Shown here one piece after another: positions 18,279 through 26,618 of a DNA stretch of 64,000 nucleotides. The DNA lies in NCBI GenBank assembly GCA_036010965.1, contig DASCMO010000103.1, positions 1-64,000 on the forward strand, read 5' to 3'. The notes below the pieces were generated by a model, which saw only the letters and a program-made list of their open reading frames with translations, had not been told where the DNA came from and ran no database searches. Numbering within the stretch: position 1 is the stretch's first letter; every line of letters begins with the position of its first letter. The translations under genes and the position numbers were made by a program. This DNA comes from GCA-2686265 sp036010965. Lineage in GTDB: Bacteria; Planctomycetota; UBA1135; GCA-002686595.

Positions 18279-19298
18279 TCAGAGGTTGCGCAGGATCATG
18301 GCCGCGCGCTCCGCGGCCCTGGTGCCCGGGTACTTCTTGACGATCGCCTCGTACTTCTTGGCGGCCTTCTTCGCGCCACGCTTCGCGGCCAGGGCGCTGG
18401 CCTTCTCGAAAGCCTTCGCGGCATCGATCTCTTTCGTGAGCGCGTCGTCCTTCGAGATCTCCTCCAGGCGATCGGCGAGCGCGTCCCCCACCTCCGTGCC
18501 CTTCAGCTCCTCCTCCAGAGCCTCGAGCACAACGAGCGCGGTGAGCACCCGTCGGTCCTTCAGGAAAGACTCGGCCTGGTCCCTGAGGACCTGGACGTAG
18601 GCCTCGATCTCGCTGATCAGAAAAGCCGCTTCCTCGCGTTGCGCAGCGCTCAACTTCTGGTCCGCGGCCACGCGCCGGGACGCGGAGAGCGCCTTGCCGA
18701 GCTTGCCCGCTTCGGCGGACTTCACGGCGGAACCCAGCTTGCGATCGAATTCACGATCGAAGCTGAGGGCCAGGAAGCTGTCCGTGTTGCTGGGTTTCGC
18801 ACCCTTCAACACTTCCTTGACCTTGCCCTTGGTCAACGAGGAGGGGTGGCCGGTCCAGGCGATCTTGCCCTCGGGGTCGATCAGGACCGCGCTCGGGTAC
18901 GCCCGGACACCGAAGGCCTGGTTGGCTTCCGATCCCGAGGCCACGCGCACGCTGACTCCGTTGGCGTCCAGGTACGGCGCGACCTTGTCGTCGCCCTCAT
19001 TGGACACGGCCAGTACGACCAGGCCTTGCTTGCCGAATTCTTCCTGCAGCTCCTGCAGGTGGGGCCAAGACCCCTTGCAGGGGCCTCACCAGGTGGCCCA
19101 GAACTCCAGCATGATCGCCTGCCCCTTGAGGGACTCCAGGCTCGGGTTGCGGCCGATGTGGTTGTACCAGCGCTCTGCGCTGATCTCGGGCGAGGCCGTG
19201 CCTACCGCCGGCAGATCGGGCGCGCTCGGGACCGCCGCCGCACACAGAGCGAGGCCGGCGAGACTCATCGAGAGGGTCAACTTGGAGTTCATGTTCAT
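18279..19298 (-). CDS. TlpA-like thioredoxin-fold protein with in-frame TGA at the active-site cysteine (candidate selenoprotein)
   Basis: Read through one TGA (19086-19088) the frame encodes 339 residues. ATG 19298 is preceded by AGGAG and gives a signal peptide (MNMNSKLTLSMSLAGLALCAAAVPSAPDL). Residues 40-100 are a TlpA/AhpC-TSA type thioredoxin domain: LKGQAIMLEFWATW, then TGA (71), then GPCKGSWPHLQELQEEF. The usual motif is WATWCGPC, so TGA replaces exactly the first, nucleophilic cysteine, which is where selenocysteine would be used. Sequence on the far side continues the fold without a shift (VVLAVSNEGDD, AYPSAVLIDPEGKIAWTG). The last 100 residues are helical and end in a TPR-like unit. 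A conventional caller would give two broken pieces. If no selenocysteine machinery exists, it is a nonsense-disrupted gene. Confidence 0.8.
19061..19088 (-). promoter_or_regulatory. SECIS-like hairpin after the in-frame TGA of the thioredoxin-like gene
   Basis: On the minus strand, TGA at 19088-19086 is followed by 11 nt and then GGGGU-CUUG-GCCCC (19074-19061), a 5-bp stem with one G-U pair. Bacterial SECIS hairpins lie just after the UGA inside the coding region; the E. coli fdhF element also starts about 11 nt after its UGA. The loop lacks the classic GGUC sequence, so this is only a candidate. Confidence 0.45.
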
Positions 19299-19439
19299 TC
19301 GCTCCTGAAGGGTCCTGCTCCTGAATGGAGCACTGATTCCGTCGGGGGAGATCAGATAGCGATAGTAGGGCATTCTTGAGGCGCTGTCCGCTGCGGCTGT
19401 GTACCGAATTCGTAGCCCCGAGCAACGCCTCGGAGGACC

Positions 19440-19561
19440 TCAGCGAGGCAGGTGGACGCGGGCCGTGACCGGAAAGTGATCCGAGGGCAAACGCCCGCCG
19501 GCGGCGGAGCGGCGCATGACACAAGCAGGAGCGCGGCGCGCAGCAGGGAACGCCCTCTCAT
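19440..19561 (-). pseudogene. remnant of a lipoprotein of the endonuclease/exonuclease/phosphatase fold
   Basis: ATG 19561 overlaps the methyltransferase stop (ATGA) and starts a good lipoprotein signal, MRGRSLLRAALLLVSCAAPPP. In another frame, the same 120 bases end with RLPSDHFPVTARVHLPR and TGA (19442-19440). SDHFPV is the conserved C-terminal catalytic Asp-His motif of the endonuclease/exonuclease/phosphatase family. Start and end are out of frame by two bases, and about 250 residues of the enzyme are missing. The simplest account is a large internal deletion that joined the signal peptide to the last 17 codons. Confidence 0.6.
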
Positions 19562-20118
19562 CGGCGCCCTCCACGCCGCGCGACCAGACCTGCGCGCCCC
19601 GCGCGTTCCCGTTCGAGCACGGTCTCCAGCTCGGGCAACCCCGCCGCCAGCTCGCCCGGTGTCAGGCACCAGCGGTCGCTCGGATGGTCGCCAGGACGGT
19701 CGGTGGTGAAGGTCGAGACGAGGGCGTGGCCGCCGGGGCTCACCAGACGCCACAGCCCGGTCAGCAGGGCGCGATCTAGGAAATCCACGACCACCACCAG
19801 GTCGTAGCTGGACGGGTCTGCGGGCAGACCGGCGGCCAGGTCGACCACGCTCGTCGCAATCGCGAGCCCGCGCTCGGCTGCCTCGTTCGCCAGGAAATCC
19901 AGAGCCACGGAGCTGATGTCCCAGGCCTCGGTCTCGAAGCCGCGCCGGGAAAGCTCCAGGGCGTGCCGGCCCCGGCCCGCAGCCAGGTCCAGGGCGCTCC
20001 CCGCCGCGGCGCTCCCGAGGAACACGAGGGCTTCGAGGAAGAACTCGTCGGGGGCTCCCGAGGGCGAGGCGAACGCCGCCCTGTGGCGCGCATCCCATCG
20101 TTCGTGGTCTTCGATCAT
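19558..20118 (-). CDS. class I SAM-dependent methyltransferase (TehB-like)
   Basis: 186 residues, small for the class. The SAM-binding motif I is ALDLAAGRGRHALELSRRGFETEAWDIS (about 43-70), with the acidic residue of motif II in WDIS, and motif IV/post-I VVVVDFLDRALL near 112-123. The C-terminal beta strands are short (LVSTFTTDRPGDH, RWCLTPGELAAGLPELETV). The layout fits tellurite-resistance TehB and related methyltransferases of unknown substrate. It is divergent from another methyltransferase gene at 20167 with about 48 bases between, and its stop overlaps the start of the decayed lipoprotein gene. Confidence 0.8.
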   Translation of the reverse strand: MIEDHERWDARHRAAFASPSGAPDEFFLEALVFLGSAAAGSALDLAAGRGRHALELSRRGFETEAWDISSVALDFLANEAAERGLAIATSVVDLAAGLPADPSSYDLVVVVDFLDRALLTGLWRLVSPGGHALVSTFTTDRPGDHPSDRWCLTPGELAAGLPELETVLERERAGRAGLVARRGGRR

Positions 20119-20166
20119 CGCCGGCGTCTGCGGGACGGCCCCCGAGGTCTCCTATACTGACGTGCC

Positions 20167-20805
20167 TTGGGAACACGAGAAAGAGCGGCGGCCCTCCCGC
20201 CGGAGGAAAAGTGGCAGGGCGACGTCGCGGCCGAACGCTACGCGACCCGACGCTTCCACTCCGCGGCTGCGGCCCAGCGCGACCCACGGCGGGTGGCGCG
20301 CCTGCTGGCGCGCCACGGGCTGCACCCTTCCCAATCCGTCCTCGACGTTCCCTGCGGCACCGGTCGCCTGCGGCCCACCCTCGAAGGCCTCGGACTACAG
20401 GTGACGGGCGTCGACATCTCGCCCGCCATGCTGGCGGCTGCTCCCACCGAGCGGTCCCTGGTCGGCGCCGCCGAACGCCTGCCCTTCGGAGAAGGAACAT
20501 TCGACGCCGTTGTCTGCTGCCGCCTGCTCCATCACCTCTCCACGGACGACGTCTTGGCGGCGACGATCGCCGAGCTCGCGCGGGTCTCGCGCGGCCTGGT
20601 GGTCGCTTCCTTCTGGGACGCGAACAGCTGGCACGGCTGGCGTCGCGCTCTGGGGCTGCGAGAGGATCCCAGCGGACGCCGCGCCCTCTCCCGGCGGCAC
20701 CTCGCCCAGCTCTTCGAGGACGCGGGCGCACCGATCATCGACACGGCGCACTCCCTGCGCTTCGTCTCCATGCAGGCCTTCGTGGTGGCGCGCGTGCGCG
20801 CCTGA
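20167..20805 (+). CDS. class I SAM-dependent methyltransferase
   Basis: 212 residues if TTG 20167 is used; an in-frame TGA at 20158-20160 bounds the frame, so the start must lie after it. Motif I is SVLDVPCGTGRLRPTLEGLGLQVTGVDIS (about 57-85), followed by MLAAAPTERSLVGAAERLPFGEGTFDAVVCCRLLHHL, the standard UbiE/Methyltransf_11 pattern. The C-terminal part has SFWDANSWHGWRRAL and ends in a hydrophobic strand. Position just before the second WaaP-like kinase, and five bases apart, points to a shared role in modifying an envelope glycolipid (inference). Substrate unknown. Confidence 0.82.
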   Translation: MGTRERAAALPPEEKWQGDVAAERYATRRFHSAAAAQRDPRRVARLLARHGLHPSQSVLDVPCGTGRLRPTLEGLGLQVTGVDISPAMLAAAPTERSLVGAAERLPFGEGTFDAVVCCRLLHHLSTDDVLAATIAELARVSRGLVVASFWDANSWHGWRRALGLREDPSGRRALSRRHLAQLFEDAGAPIIDTAHSLRFVSMQAFVVARVRA

Positions 20806-20810
20806 CCCTC

Positions 20811-21632
20811 TTGGGCGCATTTCGCTTGCGGACTCGCTTCGGCCTCTTACATGCCGTCGCTTGCAGTCCCGCGGTCCTGCAGGCCGCGGTCGATCTGGCC
20901 CTGACCGCCGCCGCCGAAGGACGCTCCGTCACCGCAGCGGTGCCCTTCACCCAGGGACCGGCGTGGTTCAAGGGCGAGCCCCTGCGAGGAAAGGCCGCCT
21001 GGCGCCACGGCCTGCGCGCACGGGTCTTTCGCCTGCCCCTGCCGCGCCAGAACGAGTTCCACAATCTGCGCTGGCTCGCGCGTCGCTCGTTCGAGGTCGC
21101 CCTCCCCCTGGCCGCTGGCGCCTTCTTCCGCGCCGGCCTGCCGCGCTACCAGTTCCTCGTGACCAGCGAGGTCGACGGCGTCCGGACCCTACGCCGCTTC
21201 CTCGCCGACGAATCGGACGGGCGGAAGGCGGTCCTGGCGGAACTCGCCCGCGAGGTCGGTCGCATGCACGCCCTGGGTTTCATCCACCGTGACCTGTTTC
21301 CGCGCAATCTGCTGGTGAGGAGCAACGCGGTCTCCGGACGGCGGATCGTGTTCCTCGACGCCTGGCGCGGCGGCCCCCGCCCGCAGCTGCGCGGCCCCGC
21401 TCACGATCTCGCCTGCCTCTTCCTGCACGCTCCCGGCCTGTTCCGTGGGGAGGAAGAGCGCTGTTTCTTCGACGCTTATGTCGCGGCTCGAGCCGTCCAG
21501 GGACGGGCGGTCGAAGCCCGTCGGCTGGCCCTCGCCACGGCTCGCGCGCGCAGGCGCCTGTGGCTCCGCCTGAAACGCGACCCGCGGAGGTTGGGCGGTG
21601 CGCCGCTGCCGCCGCGCGAGTGGTCCCTCTGA
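20811..21632 (+). CDS. second WaaP/Kdo-type LPS kinase family protein
   Basis: 273 residues from the proposed TTG 20811; no ATG or GTG fits near the expected N-terminus, so the start is unsure. Kinase features: GPAWFKGEPLRGKAAWRHGL region at the N-lobe, LREF-like linker YQFLVTSEVDGVRTLRRFLADE, catalytic loop GFIHRDLFPRNLLV, and VFLDAWRGG in place of the DFG/DLG metal motif (Asp kept). The HRDLFPRN loop is typical of WaaP/InaA-like kinases. It is a distant relative of the gene at 5778, without the second half. The frame is open far upstream through the methyltransferase gene, but that part is not coding. Confidence 0.72.
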   Translation: MGAFRLRTRFGLLHAVACSPAVLQAAVDLALTAAAEGRSVTAAVPFTQGPAWFKGEPLRGKAAWRHGLRARVFRLPLPRQNEFHNLRWLARRSFEVALPLAAGAFFRAGLPRYQFLVTSEVDGVRTLRRFLADESDGRKAVLAELAREVGRMHALGFIHRDLFPRNLLVRSNAVSGRRIVFLDAWRGGPRPQLRGPAHDLACLFLHAPGLFRGEEERCFFDAYVAARAVQGRAVEARRLALATARARRRLWLRLKRDPRRLGGAPLPPREWSL

Positions 21633-21700
21633 GTGCCCCCGGCAGGCCGGCGCTCCCAAGCGGTCCGCCGAGCGAGAGCCGCGGCGCATGATCGCGCTTC

Positions 21701-23143
21701 ATGCCTCCATTCCCGCATCTCGAGGTTCAAGAGCCCGCATTGTGGATGTCGATCGCACCCCGTATCCTCCGCTGCGTGAGGAGAATCTCCGTGTGTGTGA
21801 TCGCGCGGGACGAGGCACGCTGCATCGGCGCCTGCCTCGAAAGTACGTCTGCCGTCGCTTTCGAGGCGATCGTCATCGATACCGGCAGCACCGATGAGAC
21901 GCGACGGCTCGCTGCGGCGCGCGGGGCCCGGGTGATTTCCCACGAGTGGCGCGACGACTTCGCGGCAGCGCGCAACGCGGGCCTCGAGCGTGCGACGGGA
22001 TCGCACATCCTGGTGCTCGACGCCGACGAGGTACTCGCCCCCGGGGCGGTTGAAGCTCTCGCATCGGCCGCTCTCGACGAGCGCCTCGTGCTCGGTTTCC
22101 TGCCAGTCCACGACGCGGACTCCATCGACCGCCCGGCGACCGAGGTGATCCGCGGCGAGGGAAGGCTCTGGGATCCGGTCTGGAGGCCTCGCCTGCTCGT
22201 GAACGATCCGCGCGTCCGCTACCAGCGGCGCGTGTACGAGAGTGTGCTGGAGGGAGCCAACCTTCGGCTCGCCGCCGACGGTGGCCGTATCGACAAGCTC
22301 GATGCACCCATCGTTCGCTACGGCGATGCGCCCGACTTCGAGAGCGGAGGACGTCAGCCGCGAAGTGACACGGCACTGCTCGAGAGCGCGCTGGCGGAAG
22401 ACCCCGAAGACGGCGAGCTGTCCGCCCATCTCGCGCGCGCGTACCTCGCCCAGGGCATGACCGAGGAAGCGCATGAGGTCGCCGCGCGCGCCCACGGTTC
22501 CTGGCTCGCTTCGCTCGACGAGATCCCCGAGCACTTACTGCGCCCCTCGGCGGTGCCGCTCGGTGCGGTCCTCGCGCTCTGCCAGTTGCAGCGTGGGGAT
22601 CACCACGCCGCCCTCGAGACCGTGCGCGAGTCGGCACAGCGATGCGCCGATCCGCACCCCGACCTCTGCTTTCTCGAAGGCGTAGCCTTTGAGCGAGCAG
22701 GCTTTTTCGCCGACGCCGAGCGCTGCCTGCGCGACTGCCTCGCGATGCACGGACAGCTCCATCAGGTGCCTGCCAGCCCCGGCGTGACCGATCACGCGGC
22801 GCGGCTGCGCCTGGCCAACGTGCTCCTGACCCAGGGCCGCGCCGAAGAGGCCCTGCACATGGTGAGCGACCTGGAAGGCGTCTACGCGCGCCCGGCCATG
22901 TACGTGCGCGCCGAGGCGCAGCTCGCCCTCGGGCAGGCCGCCGAGGCCATCTGCACCCTGCGCCCCCTGCTCGACGCCGAGGAAGGCGAGGCGGACCTCT
23001 TCGCCCTGGCCTCACGCGCCATGAACGATGTCGGACACTCGGACGAGAAGATGATGGAGATCATCTGCGCGGCGCCCCCCGACGGCTGGCTGGAACGCAG
23101 ACGCATGGAGCTCGTGCGCCACGACCTCCAGCTCGACGAGTAG
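21701..23143 (+). CDS. glycosyltransferase family 2 protein with TPR-like C-terminal half
   Basis: 480 residues from ATG 21701; GTG 21776 (VRRISVCVIARDEA) would remove 25 residues without touching the fold and may be the true start. The GT-A domain spans about 28-230: ISVCVIARDEARCIGACLEST, IDTGSTDETRRLAAA, FAAARNAGLERATGSHILVLDADEVL (DxD-type DADE) and the acceptor region WDPVWRPRLLVND. From about 245 the protein is a string of helical pairs with TPR character (DGELSAHLARAYLAQGMTEEAHEVAARAH, DHAARLRLANVLLTQGRAEEALHMV). This resembles SunS-type and other GT2-TPR proteins that glycosylate peptides or surface sugars. Acceptor unknown. Confidence 0.85.
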   Translation: MPPFPHLEVQEPALWMSIAPRILRCVRRISVCVIARDEARCIGACLESTSAVAFEAIVIDTGSTDETRRLAAARGARVISHEWRDDFAAARNAGLERATGSHILVLDADEVLAPGAVEALASAALDERLVLGFLPVHDADSIDRPATEVIRGEGRLWDPVWRPRLLVNDPRVRYQRRVYESVLEGANLRLAADGGRIDKLDAPIVRYGDAPDFESGGRQPRSDTALLESALAEDPEDGELSAHLARAYLAQGMTEEAHEVAARAHGSWLASLDEIPEHLLRPSAVPLGAVLALCQLQRGDHHAALETVRESAQRCADPHPDLCFLEGVAFERAGFFADAERCLRDCLAMHGQLHQVPASPGVTDHAARLRLANVLLTQGRAEEALHMVSDLEGVYARPAMYVRAEAQLALGQAAEAICTLRPLLDAEEGEADLFALASRAMNDVGHSDEKMMEIICAAPPDGWLERRRMELVRHDLQLDE

Positions 23144-23226
23144 GTCGGGACCTCCCAGGCGCGCCGGAGGGGCGAGCGGCCACGAAAAAGTCGCCCGCGG
23201 AGCCGACCAGCACTAGGCTGGAGCGC

Positions 23227-24093
23227 ATGATCCCGACCAAGCGCACGATCTCATGGCTCATCATTGCCGCCCTGGCTGCACCCGCCTGCCAGACGGGAGT
23301 GCGCGGAGGGCGCTACATCGCCTACGACACCTCGACCGGCCGGCCCATCGAATTGAAGGACATGGCCGCATGCATATCCGAAGCGGACGTCGTCTTCCTG
23401 GGTGAGGAGCACGACAACGACGCCGGACACAACGTCCAGTTCTGGACGACGCGCATGCTGCACGCCCTCCGTCCAGGACTGATTCTCTCGATGGAGATGT
23501 TCGAGGCGGATGTTCAGGAGGTGCTGGACGCCTACCTGGCCGGCGAGATCGACGAGGAGAACTTCCTCGCCAATTCGCGCCCCTGGGGCAACTACCGCGA
23601 GCACTACCGGCCGGCCGTCGAATGGGCCCGTGCGAACGGCGTACCGGTCATCGCGGCCAACATTCCGCGCCCTCTCGCGCGCTCGGTAAGCCATGGGCGC
23701 GTGGAGCGCGTCATGGGAGAACGCCACGCTCCCTGGGGCCTGAATGTCAACGAGCCGGCATACCGCTCGCGCTTCGACGAGGCCATGGGCGAACACGGCA
23801 GCAGCGGGACGACTGACCTGGACAGCTGGTTCGCCGCTCAGTGCATCAAGGACGATCGCATGGCCGAGAGCATCATCGGCGCCCTCGAAGCGTCCGACGC
23901 CGAGCGCCCCCTGGTCATTCACTGGTGCGGCCGCTTCCACTCGGACCGCGACCAGGGCACGGTCTCGAGGCTCTTGCGTCGCCGCCCCAATCTCGATGTG
24001 GAGGTTGTCTCCATGAGCTCGGGCGGACGCCTCTCGCGCGAGCTCGACCACTCCGAGCTAATCTCCGGGGACTTCGTCATCCGCGTCCCCTAG
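23227..24093 (+). CDS. ChaN-like lipoprotein (haem-binding / DUF399 family)
   Basis: 288 residues. Lipoprotein signal with APAC (MIPTKRTISWLIIAALAAPACQTG). The rest matches the ChaN/DUF399 fold: DVVFLGEEHDNDAGHNVQFWTTRML carries the conserved Glu-x-His-Asp near the start, followed by LSMEMFEADVQEVLDAYLAGEIDEENFL, NGVPVIAANIPR, and CIKDDRMAESIIGAL (family DxxMA). ChaN proteins bind haem cofacially in dimers and are linked to iron uptake. The HWCGRFHSDRDQGTVSRL end fits the conserved GxFHxxxxxGxxxRL block. It is the last plus-strand gene before a terminator shared with the convergent gene. Confidence 0.83.
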   Translation: MIPTKRTISWLIIAALAAPACQTGVRGGRYIAYDTSTGRPIELKDMAACISEADVVFLGEEHDNDAGHNVQFWTTRMLHALRPGLILSMEMFEADVQEVLDAYLAGEIDEENFLANSRPWGNYREHYRPAVEWARANGVPVIAANIPRPLARSVSHGRVERVMGERHAPWGLNVNEPAYRSRFDEAMGEHGSSGTTDLDSWFAAQCIKDDRMAESIIGALEASDAERPLVIHWCGRFHSDRDQGTVSRLLRRRPNLDVEVVSMSSGGRLSRELDHSELISGDFVIRVP

Positions 24094-24141
24094 TAGTCCG
24101 CGGTCCGCGGTCCTCGCCCCATCCTCTCAGCGCACGAAGAA

Positions 24142-24168
24142 GGGCGGCGCCCGCGAAGGACGCCGCCC
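24142..24168 (+). terminator. hairpin between convergent genes, likely bidirectional terminator
   Basis: GGGCGGCG (24142-24149), an 11-nt loop, and CGCCGCCC (24161-24168). The stem is 8 bp and perfect. It lies between the ends of the ChaN-like gene (24093) and the VCBS protein gene (24193). No clear T-tract follows. Confidence 0.6.
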
Positions 24169-24192
24169 CTGGATTCGCGCTTCAGGCCTCGA

Positions 24193-26106
24193 TCACAGAC
24201 TGAAGGTCACCTCGACGGCGCCCGTCAGGTTGAAGCCGTTGCTGCACGGGCTGCCGCTCGGATCGCGGTACCAGCCCTGCAAGGTCCGGGTGTCGCCCGT
24301 ACCCCAGCCGCCGGTTGCGCCCAGGCCGGGGCCCCAGGTCGCCGAGCCGGCGGCATTGGGAATCTTCACCCCGAGGCGAACGACGCTGCCGCCGGCGCAG
24401 CGCAGGCCGTCACCGAAGGGAACGCCGTTGCCACCGTTGAGGGTGTTGTTGCCCACGAAGAGCAGGGCGGGCTGGCTCGGGAGCATCCCGCCGCCTTCCA
24501 TGACGAGGTCGTCATCCCAGGCGCTGTTCGAGCCCACGCCTCCCAGGGTCGCCCCCGAGCCGGTGGAGTTCGCGCAGCCCTCGTCGGAGCCGCCGGTGTT
24601 GCCGCAGGGCGCGGCCGTACCGCTGCCGTCGCAGAAGCAGACGGGTGTACCGACCGTATCAGGGACCGGATCGAGGGTGTTGAACCACAAATCAGTACCA
24701 GAGCAGCGCCCGAACACCATGTCCTTGTCACCGTCGTTGTCGATGTCGAAGACGCAGATGTCATGCATGCCCTGCAGGTCGCTTCCGGAGATGCCCGCGA
24801 CGCCTTTCCAGCCACCGCTGCCAGACTGCTGGGCTTCCTCGCGCAGGGTGATCTGCTGCCCGATGTTGCCGCCGGGGTTGTGGTAGATGTGGGCTCGCCG
24901 GCTGCAGCCGGAGATGTCCACGTCGACGTCGCAGATGAGGATGTCAGCCCAGCCGTCTTCGTCGAGGTCGACGATGTAGTTATCGCTCGCGAAACCGTCG
25001 TCACTGCCCCAGAGGAAATCGAAGGTCTTGGCCGAGCCCCAGACCACGCGCCCGAAGGTGTCAGTGCTGAGGTTGTAGCGATAGCGGTCGGACCCATCGT
25101 CGCTGATGACCACGTCGGTCCGCCCGTCGTTGTTCAGGTCGCCGATGTTGACGTGGTAGGGCGCGAAATCGTGGAAGGAATCGAAGACGTCGAAGACACC
25201 CTCGTTGCCCGGGTCGTTGTAGGAGACCGCCACGTACTGCGGGGCGTTGAGGGAGGTGTCCTTGACGATGTCGTTGACGCCATCGAGGTTCATGTCGTGA
25301 ATCGCGACAGAGTTCCCGAAGGCCGAAGAGAGCATCTGCGATGTCATGCGCGCAAAGCTCTCGTCGGTGAAGTTGCCGTTGCCGTCGTTGATGAGCAGGC
25401 GATCGTTCATATCGCCGCCACCGGAAGGCGTATTGGAGTCGTAATCCCCGAAGTAGAGATCCGGGAAGCCGTCTCCCGTGACGTCACCCGCATCGACCGA
25501 GCAGAACATGGGGAACGACGGGTTGCCGTTGGACAGGACGAGCTGCGGGAAGCGACTGTTCTCGAAGCGCAGGCCTTGCCAGTTGCCGCTGCCGTTGTTG
25601 CCCAGGTTCATGTAGACCCGCGGATGCGAGACGTGCTTGGGCTGCCCGGAGGTCAAGGTCGTGCAGGTGACGACGTCCAGCCAACCGTCCAGATCCAAGT
25701 CAACGATGACGACGTCGCGATCGTTGGTGGTCGTCAGGAACCCTTGGTCCCCGCCGACGGTCGAGGCCGTCGCGTACTGAGAGGTCCGGTCGACCAGGGT
25801 GCCGCCCTCGTTCATGAATAGCACGTTGGTGCGGCGGCCGCTGGTGGTAAAGGGCTGCTTGCGGACACAGACCAGGTCGGTCCAGCCGTCATTGTCGAGG
25901 TCGCCCTGCATGTAGTCCTTCTCCTCCGTGTCCCCGAGGCCCACGCTGTTGCCGGCGACCAGCTTGGAGTTGTCCTGGTCGAATTCGACCCACTCGTTCC
26001 CGAAGCCCTGGGCCCCGGCGAGGGTCGACAAGGCGGCCGCGCAGGCGGCGGGCACGAGTGTCTTGCGGCATACTTGCCAGGTTGCGTTCAGCGTCAGTTT
26101 CTTCAT
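24193..26106 (-). CDS. secreted FG-GAP/VCBS repeat protein with shared Cys-rich C-terminal module
   Basis: 637 residues from ATG 26106. Signal peptide MKKLTLNATWQVCRKTLVPAACAAALSTLAGAQG. The body holds seven or more FG-GAP/VCBS repeats with calcium-binding loops such as DLDNDGWTDLVCV, DLDLDGWLDVVTC, DVTGDGFPDLYFGD, DLNNDGRTDVVIS and DIDNDGDKDMVFG, which fold as a beta-propeller. The last 150 residues (CFCDGSGTAAPCGN to the end) form a module that recurs at the end of the gene at 52437-53801: cysteine pairs, FGDGLRCAGG, and YRDPSGSPCSNGFNLT. This may be a surface-binding or export domain (inference). Downstream of it is the shared terminator at 24142. Confidence 0.85.
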   Translation of the reverse strand: MKKLTLNATWQVCRKTLVPAACAAALSTLAGAQGFGNEWVEFDQDNSKLVAGNSVGLGDTEEKDYMQGDLDNDGWTDLVCVRKQPFTTSGRRTNVLFMNEGGTLVDRTSQYATASTVGGDQGFLTTTNDRDVVIVDLDLDGWLDVVTCTTLTSGQPKHVSHPRVYMNLGNNGSGNWQGLRFENSRFPQLVLSNGNPSFPMFCSVDAGDVTGDGFPDLYFGDYDSNTPSGGGDMNDRLLINDGNGNFTDESFARMTSQMLSSAFGNSVAIHDMNLDGVNDIVKDTSLNAPQYVAVSYNDPGNEGVFDVFDSFHDFAPYHVNIGDLNNDGRTDVVISDDGSDRYRYNLSTDTFGRVVWGSAKTFDFLWGSDDGFASDNYIVDLDEDGWADILICDVDVDISGCSRRAHIYHNPGGNIGQQITLREEAQQSGSGGWKGVAGISGSDLQGMHDICVFDIDNDGDKDMVFGRCSGTDLWFNTLDPVPDTVGTPVCFCDGSGTAAPCGNTGGSDEGCANSTGSGATLGGVGSNSAWDDDLVMEGGGMLPSQPALLFVGNNTLNGGNGVPFGDGLRCAGGSVVRLGVKIPNAAGSATWGPGLGATGGWGTGDTRTLQGWYRDPSGSPCSNGFNLTGAVEVTFSL

Positions 26107-26618
26107 GGTACTGGTCAGCCCTTCGTCAGCTATTTGGTCTGAACTCGTCGGTCGAGAGTGTAGAGAGAGATGGGGCCTCTGATCCCGCACGCTGCCCGTG
26201 GGCACGCCACTTCGGGCTGGCGTGATCGGACTGACGGTCGGGAGTGGGGGGAATGCCGCGGTGGCCACCCTCCGTGGTGGAGGCGTCGGACCGCGAAGAG
26301 GATTGAAAATGAAGGGAAAATGAAGGGAAACGTCGCGCGCCCTGAGCCCACAGGCTCGAACGCGCCGGGCTCGAACGGGCCACCGCCGACGCGCAGCGGT
26401 CAACTCTCGCCCGTTCTAATACTAACCCCAGGGTGGTTCGAGTGGGTCCATGCACGTCCTCGGGGACGGTCAATTCCCTGTCAGGAGGGGGCGGCATGGG
26501 GGAGAAAGCCCGGTGAGGGAGCGTCGCGGAGGCTCGCGCCTCACTTATCGACGCGCTCGGAGGGCCCAGAAACCGCAGAGGAACCCCGAATAAGCACCCC
26601 GGGCCTGCTCTCCGGGAG
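26107..26618 (-). other. 512-base non-coding interval
   Basis: No convincing gene. It must hold the promoter of the VCBS protein gene (start 26106) and the end of the ASPIC-UnbV transcript. A short direct repeat, GAAAATGAAGGGA followed at once by AAATGAAGGGA, lies near 26302-26330 in an A-rich patch that stands out from the GC-rich surroundings. No clear terminator stem with T-tract was found. Confidence 0.4.
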
